Positions 33,069 to 43,714 of a stretch of DNA of 64,000 nucleotides are shown one piece after another (positions within the stretch are counted from its first letter, which is position 1; each line of letters begins with the position of its first letter). Made by a program: the position numbers and the translations under genes. Location: positions 372,001 to 436,000 of the forward strand of contig NC_089434.1 of NCBI RefSeq assembly GCF_026210795.1, written 5' to 3'. The notes beneath the pieces were generated by a model, which saw nothing but the letters and a program-made list of their open reading frames with translations, was not told where the DNA came from and searched no databases. The DNA comes from Rhizophagus irregularis. Lineage: Eukaryota > Glomeromycota > Glomeromycetes > Glomerales > Glomeraceae.

Positions 33069-34441
33069 TATCTGAAATCAAATTATTTACAATTATTTAT
33101 TTTTAACAGGACTAGTTATAATGATATAAAAAGGGAAAATATCAATAACATTAAAAAGAAAATAGGGATAAAAAAAGGAAAATTACAATGATAAAAAAGG
33201 GGAAAATATGCCAATAAAAAAAGAAAAGCAATAACAAAGGAGAAGATATGACAATAATAATAGTAGAAAGGAAAAAATGATAAGGACAAAAAAGTAAGTA
33301 AAAAGTAAGTGAAAAAGTGATTAGACGAAAAGAAGTAAAAAATAATGATGGAAAACGAAAAGGAAGTGAAATAGATGATGAAGAACAAAAATAAAGTAAA
33401 AAGGAAGCGAAAAGAACAAGAAGGGGTACGAAAAGAGTGAAAAAAAGTAATCAGGACCGAAAATAATGGAACACGCCAACAATAAAAAAAAGAAAAAGAA
33501 AAAAAATTGGTTAGTGTCATTACAATAAATCGAAAAAACAAGAAAGATAGACCTATTTCAAATAAAAGCAGTAGACTTATTATCTAAAAAGAAAAATAAA
33601 GTTAGCAAAAAAGCACAAAATTATTAAAACAGTAAAATAACGAAAAATACTTAATTTGCTTCAAACAAACCATTTTTAAGTCGAAACGGCACTATGAAAA
33701 AAAAAGAAGACACGTTATTTAATAAACAAATAAACATTTATCAGATGATGATGTAATTGTAGCCAATCAAAAATATCAAATCTTCATAGAAAGATAAAAC
33801 ATTTTTATAAAAAGTTTCTTGAATGGTCACGTGCAATTTTGTTTGATTCTATGTGATTATAATATTATGTGTATAAAATAATCAAATAAATTATTTAAAC
33901 TACAAACTAAGAAAGCTGTATTAAAATCTAAATATTTTACCATCCGGAAATAAAAATTTTTATTATTAAAATTAAACAACGATAATAGCGAGATAGAGTT
34001 TGTAATTTAGCGACAAGTTCTGTAAAAGCAATTATATAGTTATATAGGTAAAATGACACTCTTTATTACGAATAAAGAATATGAATATACAATATACTGT
34101 ATGTTAGTGTACTTATTCAGGTTTGTACATTTTAGAGTAGAATTAAATTATTTTTTTTTTTTTACATTATAAGTTAATTTCATGTTCAAAAGATATAAGA
34201 AATTTCACTTCTATAATGAATAAATCAATTATATAGGCTAATTATATGCCTTTTTTATTTTATTAAAGTTAAATATTTCTATAATATAAGGAAATGAAAT
34301 TATTAAATTGGTACCACTATTCTTCACATTTTATTATATTAGAAATAAAAGAAATAAAAACAAAAAGAAAATTCACATTATGAAATTAATTAATTATCTA
34401 TACTTTTGTACATATACATACAGTATATATGAACTATATTT
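33069..34441. other. AT-rich stretch with purine-rich tract, no gene
   Basis: From 33116 to about 33541 the plus strand is made of AAAAGGAAAA- and GAAAAAGTGA-type sequence. The minus-strand 141-codon frame across it is Phe/Ser-rich low complexity and was rejected. The rest is AT-rich and is the 3' flank of the secreted repeat gene. Confidence 0.5.
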
Positions 34442-35665
34442 TTATGCAAAATCTTGAGGCATATTTGATGTTGCACTGCTACCGTCATTATTATGTTCTG
34501 AGTCCTCGTCTGAATCCTTTGGCAAAACGTTACCAGAGTCATCATTTGAAGCCGAATTTGATTCTTTCTTATCTGGATCATCTGGATCTGGCTCGTTAGC
34601 AGTTTTAGCTGGATCATCTGAATCTGGTTCGTTATATTCTTCAATTTTAGCTGGATCATCTGGATCTGGTTCGTTAGGTGTGACAGTTTTAGCTGGATCA
34701 TCTGGATCTGGTTCGTTAGCAGTTTTTGCTGGATCATCTGGATCTGGTTCGTTAGCAGTTTTTGCTGGATCATATGGATCTGGCTCGTTAGTTGTGGCAG
34801 TTTTAGCTGGATCATATGGATCTGGCTCGTTAGTTGTTGTAGTTTTAGCTGAATCATCTGAATATGGCTCGTTAGTTGTAGCAGTTTTAGCTGGATCATC
34901 TGGATCTGGTTCGTTGGGTGTGGCAGTTTTAGCTGGATCATCTGGATCTGGTTCGTTAGTTGTAGCAGTTTCAGTTGAATAATCTGAATATGGCTCGTTA
35001 GGTGTGGCAGTTTTAGCTGGATCATCTGGATCTGGCTCGTTAGTAGTTTTAGCTGGATCGTCTGGATCTGGTTCGTTAGTAGTTTTAGCTGGATCGTCTG
35101 GATCTGGCTCGTTAGTAGTTTTAGATGGATCATCTGGATCTGGTTCGTTAGTTGTAGCAGTTTCAGTTGAATAATCTGAATATGGCTCGTTAGTTGTGGC
35201 AGATTTAGCTGGTTCGTAAGGTGTAGCATTAGGGGTAGTTGTGCTAGGTAAATCTTGTGCCTGAAGTAAACCATTAATTTCTTTATTTTTTGGAGATTTT
35301 TCACAAAGTTCAGATGGTTGGCCTACTTCTGGGGTGTTTCGTTCTAATTGACGATATGTTATTGCAAGTTGAATAAGTTGTTTCTCTTTTTCTCCTCCGA
35401 GAGCATGACCTAGGTCAATTATTTCATCTGCTTTATCTTGTTGGTCACAAGCTGGTGCATCAGCAAAAAGTGCTTCTATTGCACTAACAGATAAATCAGC
35501 ACCCTCTGATTCTTTGTCAGTACCTTGAGTTAAATTCTTTATATCTTGAAAAATACTGACAGCTTGTGGGGAACCTTCATTTCCAAAACGTCTTTTGCTT
35601 ATAGGAGCCCCATGAGAAATTATAGCAAATGACAAAAAAACTGAGAGAACTGATGATAGCCTCAT
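34442..35665 (-). CDS. Secreted protein with sixteen acidic NEP repeats
   Basis: 407 residues, single exon. MRLSSVLSVFLSFAIISHGA is a clear signal peptide, followed by PISKR, a likely Kex2-type cleavage site. Residues about 30-130 form a domain with two cysteines (APACDQQDK, SELCEKS), family unknown. From about residue 150 to 365 there are sixteen repeats of (T)NEPDPDDPAKTA, with variants NEPYSDYSTE and NEPDPYDPAK, at DNA level units of 36-42 nt. The tail is Ser/Asp-rich. The repeats are Asp/Pro-rich and probably unstructured and exposed. It could be a cell-wall or secreted effector-type protein; no function is shown. A second frame is also open for 304 codons through the repeats. Confidence 0.85.
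   Translation of the reverse strand: MRLSSVLSVFLSFAIISHGAPISKRRFGNEGSPQAVSIFQDIKNLTQGTDKESEGADLSVSAIEALFADAPACDQQDKADEIIDLGHALGGEKEKQLIQLAITYRQLERNTPEVGQPSELCEKSPKNKEINGLLQAQDLPSTTTPNATPYEPAKSATTNEPYSDYSTETATTNEPDPDDPSKTTNEPDPDDPAKTTNEPDPDDPAKTTNEPDPDDPAKTATPNEPYSDYSTETATTNEPDPDDPAKTATPNEPDPDDPAKTATTNEPYSDDSAKTTTTNEPDPYDPAKTATTNEPDPYDPAKTANEPDPDDPAKTANEPDPDDPAKTVTPNEPDPDDPAKIEEYNEPDSDDPAKTANEPDPDDPDKKESNSASNDDSGNVLPKDSDEDSEHNNDGSSATSNMPQDFA
34575..35215 (-). repeat. Minisatellite encoding the NEP repeats
   Basis: Tandem units built on GAACCAGATCCAGATGATCC followed by AGCTAAAAC, in multiples of three bases. Copy number is likely to vary between strains and nuclei. Confidence 0.85.
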
Positions 35666-38073
35666 TGGTAGTTTATCAAAAAAAGAATGTTTAAAACGAT
35701 ATTAAATGTTTATGATGGGAGATTTTAAAGTAGGGGAAAAATTTAGAGAGGGGGAAAAAAAGAGAAACTTAAGGGAGGAAATTTAGAGCACCAGCTCTAT
35801 TGTATATAAATTTTTTTTTTTTTTTTTTTGGATGAAACGATATGAAGGATGAGTGAGTGAATGATAAAATTTTGAGATTATTTATATCTTTTGAAAAAGA
35901 GTGATTTACAAAATTATCATTATTTCCATCTTTAGTATTTGAGATTAAGTTAGGATATTTTACAGTATCGTTTCTCAATTTTTTATTGTCAATCATTATA
36001 TGTCATCATCCAATAATAATGGGAGAATAAATTTAGGTAACCTTGAAAGAGCAATTAAAATAAATTTGATCGACGATAAATTACCCATTTGATTTCCGAA
36101 ATATTCGAGTTTAAACACATAATAAACTTTTTTAAATTTTCATACTATATTTCGTTTTTTCGGAATTGTAAATCTATAACCTTTATTAATATCATTCTCA
36201 ATAACTAAATTTTATATATAAAAGAATTTTCGTTTTATAATAATTTAAAATAAAAAAAAAAAGAAAAACTGATCTCCAAATTATTAGTATGATCGTCTTG
36301 CATTTTGTGTTACAATATGTTTATAAACCCTTTTAAATTAATTTGAAATATAATTCCGTTTATTAAATTAATTTCGGTTATTATGGAAAAAAAAAAAAAA
36401 AATTATTTTCCATATTTAAAGGATTTTCGGTGACTTATCCATAATTAACTATATCCCACATTTCGGATTTTCGGTGAATTACCCATAATTAAAAAATAAT
36501 GAGAGTAAATCCCGGTATCAATCTATAATCATAAGTTATATAATTTTTATTAATTAAATAACATTTTTTTTTTTATACGTATAATCATATGATACGACAA
36601 ATATGTAAGTAATAATACTGTATATTCATACGAGTAATAATTTTCCTTTAAAAAATTATTGGTTTATAATATATAAATTATTATATGTCCTATAATTAAT
36701 AATTCGACCAATTTTCTGCAAATAGTAAAAAAGAATTTAATTCCGAATGTTAACCTCGTACACTTATAAATAATAGTAATAAACATATCCATTACATGGA
36801 AACTTCTACTAAAAAAAGGTTTTTCATCCGAGTAGGGAAGATAATTAATTAAAATTCGATGATTAAATGATCAAAAGGATAACTTAAAAAGAAGGTTAGG
36901 ATCAAAATTGACTAAATAAAGTAACATTATAGCGAAAATAAAAAATTAACTAAATAATGGGTAACATTATAGCGTTAATCAAATATAATAAATTAAATGA
37001 ACTGATTTTGAACCGGGAACCGGGAACGATTTTTAGAAATACTTTTTTTTTTTTCGTATGTATTTCGTTTATATTTAATATTATAAAATAAATTTAGGTT
37101 ATAATAAATATTCTTTTTTTCATTGAACATCGTTTTATTATAATGAATATATAATTTTTTTTTTTTGTTTTTCAAATGTATCTCGTCATTATCAAAAAAT
37201 TTAAATTAAGGTTATATAATATAATAAATATGATTTATTCACGTTTCATTAAAAATTTAAATGAGCAGCGTAAGTTATAATAAGATTTTTTTTTTTAGAC
37301 AATTTTGATAATTTAAGATTAAATAAACAAATAAAATTAACAAAATAAAATTTTTTATATTCTCGTAATTAGAATGATAAAAAAAAAAGTTCTTTATTTT
37401 ATAATTAATAATTTTACCATATTTGAATAGTATAATACAGTTCTTCATTATGCTTAAAACAAAAATCGACTTGTTATGTCCACTTATAGGTAATTGATTA
37501 TACACCGATCCTGTTATGAATTTCCACGAAGTTATAAATGCCAGATATTCGGGATAAACCGATACCAAGACACGTTAAAAAAATGAAATATTAAATGGGT
37601 TAAACATTGAGATTTTCTTGAGAAAGAATTTATTTTTTTCAGAAATATATAATGAGGTTAGGTCGTTTTTACGAACTAACGTATAAATGTTAATATTTAC
37701 CATTATTCTTAGTGCCTAAACATACCTGGATGATAATTCCTCCCTCGTGAATGGACGGCACTTCATGTTTTTATAACGTAACATTCTTATAGAATATATT
37801 GTTAAACTTACTACTCTACACATTATCAAAGGATATTACGAAAAATTAAGAGGAAATTCGTCAATTATGTGTATAATAATTGGAAGGTCCAGAAAAGCGA
37901 AACTATTAATTATTATCGTTATATTCTGAATCCAATACTCTTAAATGTTCCATTCGAATTACAAATAACATTCCGTAGAAAGAAATTTACTACATTGTTA
38001 CGCAGCAAAGGGCGCCTGCACATTATTGATGAAATAGTCAAATTCTGAAACTGTTCGTCATTGTTTTTTTACA
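35666..38073. other. AT-rich stretch, no firm gene
   Basis: Promoter side of the secreted repeat gene, then low-complexity DNA. A block GGATTTTCGGTGA(A/C)TTA(T/C)CC is repeated near 36420 and 36467. A TAACATTATAGCG block is repeated near 36922 and 36963. A 97-codon minus-strand frame at 37275-37568 starts with about 40 residues of less biased composition (VSVYPEYLAFITSWKF) and may be another remnant. Confidence 0.4.
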
Positions 38074-38620
38074 TCATGCGCCTATTGAAAACGTGTGCGG
38101 AATGACCTTTAAAGATATTACATATTGCGAAAATATAACTTCCGGCACTTGAGATAGATCCGCGGATGTTAAAAAATATATAGGATTTTCATCCACATGA
38201 ATGTCGCCCATGATACAGAATAAATCCCGGTTACTGATCAACTTAATACGGTGCATTACTTCATTAGGAAAATTATTCGGCATATTAACCATAAGAAAAT
38301 AACAATATATTTATTCTTTTGTTAAAATAAAATACTAACATTGGATTATCCGCAGTTAACATAAATGGTTAATCGTATTTTTCGTATTTTGAATTTAAAA
38401 ATGGAATGTCCAGTGATGTCACAGGAACGCCCAAACCGACGTTAAGTAGTGGTCTTTGGAACACGCTAAACAATATTTTGAGAATATGAACGATTCATCT
38501 TAGAAACTAATCATTTGTTATCCTTCAAAAAACGCTTCGCTTAAAGGATCATCCATTGTCACTTCAACTATACTTGCATGATTAATCTTACGGTAAATAA
38601 CTTTTCCTAGAATATATTAC
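38074..38620 (-). pseudogene. Unidentified coding remnant in pieces
   Basis: Three minus-strand stretches look coding by composition, reading leftward. 38610-38522 gives KVIYRKINHASIVEV and MDDPLSEAFFEG. 38470-38395 gives FQRPLLNVGLGVPVTSLDIP. 38292-38074 gives MVNMPNNFPNEVMHRIKL and on through a 72-codon frame. They lie in one order on one strand but in different frames, with stops and no clean donors between them. Either this is a dead gene or it has introns I cannot place. I do not recognise the family. Confidence 0.35.
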
Positions 38621-40898
38621 TAATTTTTATATTTTACTGCATGCTAAATTATAAGTAATGTTTTTTTTAAAAAAATAATATAAAAAAGCGTTATACAAAA
38701 ACTAATTTCTTTTTTCTTTCCAATGTGTCTTTATTTTTCATAATTATTATCTTACTCATGCCTCCTTTTATTATTATTGTTAACTTTCTTTTGTCTGATG
38801 ATTTTTCGTTTCGAGATCTACTACTTTTATTTACTTTTCACGACATAACTCTTTTAACGGACCGTTTGAACTAAATTTTGTTCCAGTATCATGAAGCTAT
38901 TCAATAAGAAATGTTTGTTGATTGCCTTTTCTCATTTTATTTAAAAAAATCACTCCCACATATGTACGTTGAGGATATATGTAATATAATGTTTTATTAA
39001 AATAAATGTTGTCGTTTCTCGGCTTCTATCTCAGATTGTTTATAATTCTTCCTCTTATTAACAAAGTTAAAATATCAAAAAGGAAAAAAGGAATATAGTG
39101 AATTCAGAATTCTAAAATTTTTATACGGGTAGCTTATTTGTTATTTTTAATAAAAAATATAAATACTCTTTCGAAAGTTTACTACTAGTTTACTATTTAC
39201 AAGAAATTGGTCACGTTTTCCGAGGTATAATAAATATACAAATATGAAAACAGACAATTATTTTTCTAAACAGGAATACGTAGTATTGTCCTGAAAATCA
39301 TTATACATGCTTTTCGGCAAAATTACCGAATAGAGGCATATAAATATATATATATATCAAAATATCCGGATGTTTGATCTACCATATTTTGACTATCTAT
39401 AATTAAACCCCTTTTTATGCCGGCTCAGAGTCCTCATAATAACCGAAATTTTTGTTAGTTAAACTATTTCAATTTAACGCATTCTAAATAAAAGTATTAA
39501 AAATACATATTATTCAATATTAATATTTATTTTTATATAAGTGTGGTAAATGGGTTCAAGAATTCACAATTTTTTAAAAAATGATCACTATTTTGCTGCG
39601 GTGGATCAAATTGGATTGTCCAATTTTCTGCCAATCAAGATTCGGTCCGAAATTTAATCGACAATTCCGAATAATTGACTAAATGTTATTAGTTATGAGG
39701 TTAAAATATTTTGTATTGAGTATTTATAGTAGTGATATATAAATATATCTTCTCAGGAAAGATATTTGTGATCACGTGCATCCAATCATTTTTCTTATAA
39801 ATGTGTAACCTGAGAATTTTGCCCTATAAAAAATTTTATCCGTTATTTCTGTAAAAACTCCGTAAAAATGAGCCTTTCACGAATCCATTCACGGAAAATG
39901 TAAATATTAAATTCGATAAATTCAGTGATATAAGGTTCTAAATTCCGGAAATATGAGCCTTTTATGAAAAAAAGATGGAATATAAAAAACGGATCGACTT
40001 TTTTTACGGGAATTGTATATTTCCACCTCTAAAAAAATTAACTAATATATGTCATTGACCTTATTGGCTTATTGAATCGAGTTAATGTTGTATAATTATA
40101 CTTTTATAGTAATATCCTATATGAAATAATTTTGTTGAAAACTTTAGGACTTGGTGATGCCAACTTAACTGATTGGTTTTAACAGAATTATGATAAAGCA
40201 AAAAAATCAACGTTGTTGAAATAGTTTTATCACTAAGATCTGAGTAATGAATCTAATGTAACTGTAAATGGTAAATCTGAATATAAATGTAAACAGATAT
40301 AATGATAAAATTACTTGCATATTTTTTTAATGAATACTTAACTCCTTTGCAAGGGCAAAAATTTAACTTTATGCTAAATTTACAATTTGTCGTTATTTGA
40401 AAGAAATTTTGGCCTGCACTAAATTTACATACGTATAGTTTTGCCCGATATTTGTTTTTCTTTTAAGATACGTATGACTTCGGGTGGAAATGCTCCTATT
40501 TATATAAATTATGTATCACGTATATCACGTGACATTAATAATGTAATCATACTTCTCGATAAGATACTTTTTTAAACTTTTAATCTTCAACGAAATCTTT
40601 TCCCTTCTCTTTATTCATTCTTTCACTTCTCGCTTTTCACTTCTACTCAGTTTTCCCTTCCACTCTTCTTTCTCTTCTCCTTCTTCTTGTCCTTTTATAT
40701 ACATATATATATATATTTCCTTTCCCTTTATCTATCCTTCTCTTATGCTTTTTGTGTCAACAAAATATCATTTCAAATCATTAATTGTTAATGATTCTTT
40801 TATTTCTTTTTGGGCAGCATTTCAATAATTTAAATAAGTGTATTTTTCCGTTTAACAAATTTCTATTAATGTTTTCGTTTTATTCCTCTTTTTTTTTT
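38621..40898. other. Intergenic stretch, no gene seen
   Basis: AT-rich. Near 39824 begins a CCCTATAAAAAATTTTATCC repeat element, with relatives at 52610 and 55912. A homopyrimidine-rich tract (TCTTTCTCTTCTCC type) lies at 40595-40740, followed by ATATATAT. Confidence 0.45.
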
Positions 40899-42200
40899 AG
40901 ATGATTTTTTTTAGATAACTTATTGGGTATCAGAAGTATACGGTGAAGGCCCTATACTACATGATTTTGATAAGAAGGGTGGTTTGAATTATTTACTCAA
41001 CGAAACATTTATTAATGTTTCGGGTTATCTCTTTTTTTAGGCGATTTTTCTTTAGGTCATAACGTGAGACAATTAATTTTTTTAATTTTTTTTTTACTCC
41101 AGGCAATTTTTTTCAAAACTAATATTGAGAAACCGGCTCAGAACTTTAAAACATGTATCCCTTTTTCGAAAATTTTTAAAAAAAATATTTTTTATGGACC
41201 AGCTCAAAATTGGATTTTGAAGCTTAGAAACTATCAGGTCTTTGAACGCCAGATTTTGGTAAATTATTTTATTTCTTTTTAACGAAATGGCTTCTAACGC
41301 TTCATTTTTATCTTTTTTTTAGATAGCTTATTTTTGGTCTGAAGTCTGAACGGGGATCTCGGTAAAGAATCAACTTTTATTTAATTTTTTTTTATTTTTT
41401 TTTAACAAAACATTGCTAACGTTTTGTCTTCTAGATGAAATCATGCGTAATAAAGAAGATAAATTACTCCAAGAATATCACGAAGCCTAAAAAACTAACT
41501 GATTGAAAATGTCAAAAACAGTGTAGGATTTTTGTGGGTCAGTCACATTTTTTTTAATTTGTTTCTTCAACAAATTCTTCGTCTAGACGTATGAGATCTC
41601 TACACAAATGGTCAAAACAATTCAGGTGTGACATGTTGCATTGTTGCTATTTGCATAGTTTTTTAAATTTATTCTTTTTTTTTTAATTGAAATGATTGCT
41701 AACGCTAATGGTTTGTTTCTTTTTTTTAGATGGCTGGAGAACTTATGGGATTTCTGATGGGGAATGCCAGAAGTCATTTTGAACACGGATTTTGGCAAGT
41801 AAAAAATAAGGTTTTTCTTTCTTTATTTTTTTAACGAACTTTATTAACAATTTGTTTTTCTCTCTTTTTAGGTGGTGGCTTTTTGTGTGTGAAATAATAT
41901 CTTTATGAAAAGGGATTTCTTTTAATAATTTTTCTTTTACGAAATAGTTGACAATGGTTTGATTTTTTCTTTTTAGACAGTTACTAATGATATTGGTCAA
42001 ATCTATCTATATTAGAGTTTTTCTGGATGGAATCAGGTATCCTTAAAAACGTTGAATTCAAAGTACATGTATCTTGGTGAAGTATTGACCTTTTTTTAAT
42101 TATTTTTTAATGTTGTTAACAAACGTTTGTTAACATTCCGTGCTTTTTTTAGGTGACTCTTTCGGATCTTTTTTGAATTTGGACTTGTATAACCAAGTTA
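40899..42200 (+). repeat. Tandem intron-like array C with branch-point hairpins
   Basis: Acceptors at 40900, 41040, 41322, 41434, 41586, 41729, 41871, 41976 and 42152 are mostly preceded by T-runs and, upstream, by inverted arms such as CGAAACATT / AATGTTTCG (about 41000-41021), ACAAAACATT / ACGTTTTGT (41404-41428) and AACAAACG / CGTTTGTT (42118-42133). Exon-like pieces include 41323-41361, 41435-41446, 41730-41794 and 41977-42036. The piece 41730-41794 ends GATTTTG with a GC donor, GCAAGT. I find no long continuous frame, so coding status is unknown. Confidence 0.55.
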
Positions 42201-42462
42201 TATCACTGTCTATGGTGCAGTAACTTGTAATCATAAACAAAATTTAATGTACTTTTATTTAGATATGTTTGTCCTTTCATGAAAAACATAATCAATGCAT
42301 GTTTTGAAATACCATTACTAGGTTACAAATGAAAGACTAGCAAAAAGTCTTCTATTAGTTTAATGAATGTAATTAATGGAATATTGAGGGTAGTCACAAT
42401 TTAGATATAATTTATTTCCTAAAACTTCAAAAACTTCACAATTTCAAAATGAACAATTTACT

Positions 42463-42969
42463 AAATATTTAATTCGTGATCCGCCAGTGAACCATAAAAC
42501 TTGGCTATTAAATTCCGGTGAAAGTTATATATATATTTACTAATAGCGCGGAATCTACAGTTCCGGCAATGCAAGGTACATATTACTAAAATATAATATG
42601 AAAACTAATATTATAGCCATAAAAATATGCCATTTGGCTGTCTTAATAATAAAAGACCGGTAAAAATTTTAAGCACCAAAAGACACTTTCATAAGAGCTG
42701 AAAATTTGTTCAGTATTTTAAAGATTTTAAAGATAACTCATCATCTAGTGATCGTATGAAAATAAAATTTAGTTCATCGGATTCGTCTCATCGAGACGCA
42801 TTTAATAGTAATAATTTTATGTCTCTATGACCAATAGAAGGCAAGTTACCCCATATTTTTTCTCCGGAATCGCAGATTCTAAATTATTGTTAAAAATATG
42901 TATGAACTTATCACCGCCTTTTAATAGTCAAATTTTATGGTTCACTGGCGGATCACGAATTAAATATTT
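42463..42969. mobile_element. MITE with long CGTGATCCGCCAGTGAACC ends
   Basis: Inverted ends of about 37 bp, AATTCGTGATCCGCCAGTGA and onward, lie at 42463-42500 and 42932-42969. The outermost AAATATTT on both sides is self-complementary and may instead be an 8-bp target duplication. The core near 42740-42840 holds the same CTCATCGAGACGCATTTAAT-type block found twice in the element at 32521-33068. Confidence 0.8.
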
Positions 42970-43714
42970 TATTATTTATTTATGAATTCGAAAACACAAT
43001 TTTACGATTTATTTGCAAATTCGATAAGATTTCAATAATGCATTTTTACAATTTCGATCAAATCAGCTGACGATCGCTTTAATGTGCAGTAACTTCTTAC
43101 AAGCGACTTCGATGCTAAATTATAACTTTCATGAGACTAAATCGCAAGTAAATCTTATTAAAAATTTCACGATAAATTTTCGATATGATCAATATTTGAT
43201 TTCAATTTTAAAAGTTTCTGTAAAGAAATGTTATTTAATAAAATACTATGCACACGAATATTGCGAAAAATCAAATAAAAGTATTATATTAAAAAACAAC
43301 TAGCAATAAATTATATAAAATAATAAGAATAATCATAAGAAATATTTAAATTAAATATTTCTTGTCATTTTTTAATTAAAAACTATAAGCGTTTTAAGAT
43401 GAATGTTCTTATGCTTTGAATAAAATTATTAATTTATTAATTTATTTGAGTACGAAAATTTTTTAATACTAGTACTCATAAAATAAAATTTAATTTGCTG
43501 TGTCACATTACAAACCAATTAAATTTAAGAAGGTTTGACTCGGGTCTTAGGTTAAGGACGCTCTTACTAAATTCGTTTGTACTTATAGTTACATGATAGT
43601 CACACAACATTTGGTAATACATAAAACGGATGAAAAACTCCGCTTCTAGAATTTTTTTAAGCTACAAAATCTTTTTTTTTTTATAGTTTAAACATTTTAT
43701 AAGAAAATTACATT
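42970..43714. other. Upstream region of K3, no other gene
   Basis: AT-rich. The last 30 bp (TTTTATAAGAAAATTACATT before the ATG) resemble the leader of K4 at 62768-62796. No other feature seen. Confidence 0.4.

Noticed and set aside
33116-33541. 141-codon Phe/Ser-rich minus-strand frame
   Set aside because: It is the complement of a purine-rich low-complexity tract with no domain.
34680-34982. Plus-strand frame opposite the NEP repeats
   Set aside because: Antisense shadow of the repeat; the minus-strand frame has the signal peptide and full context.
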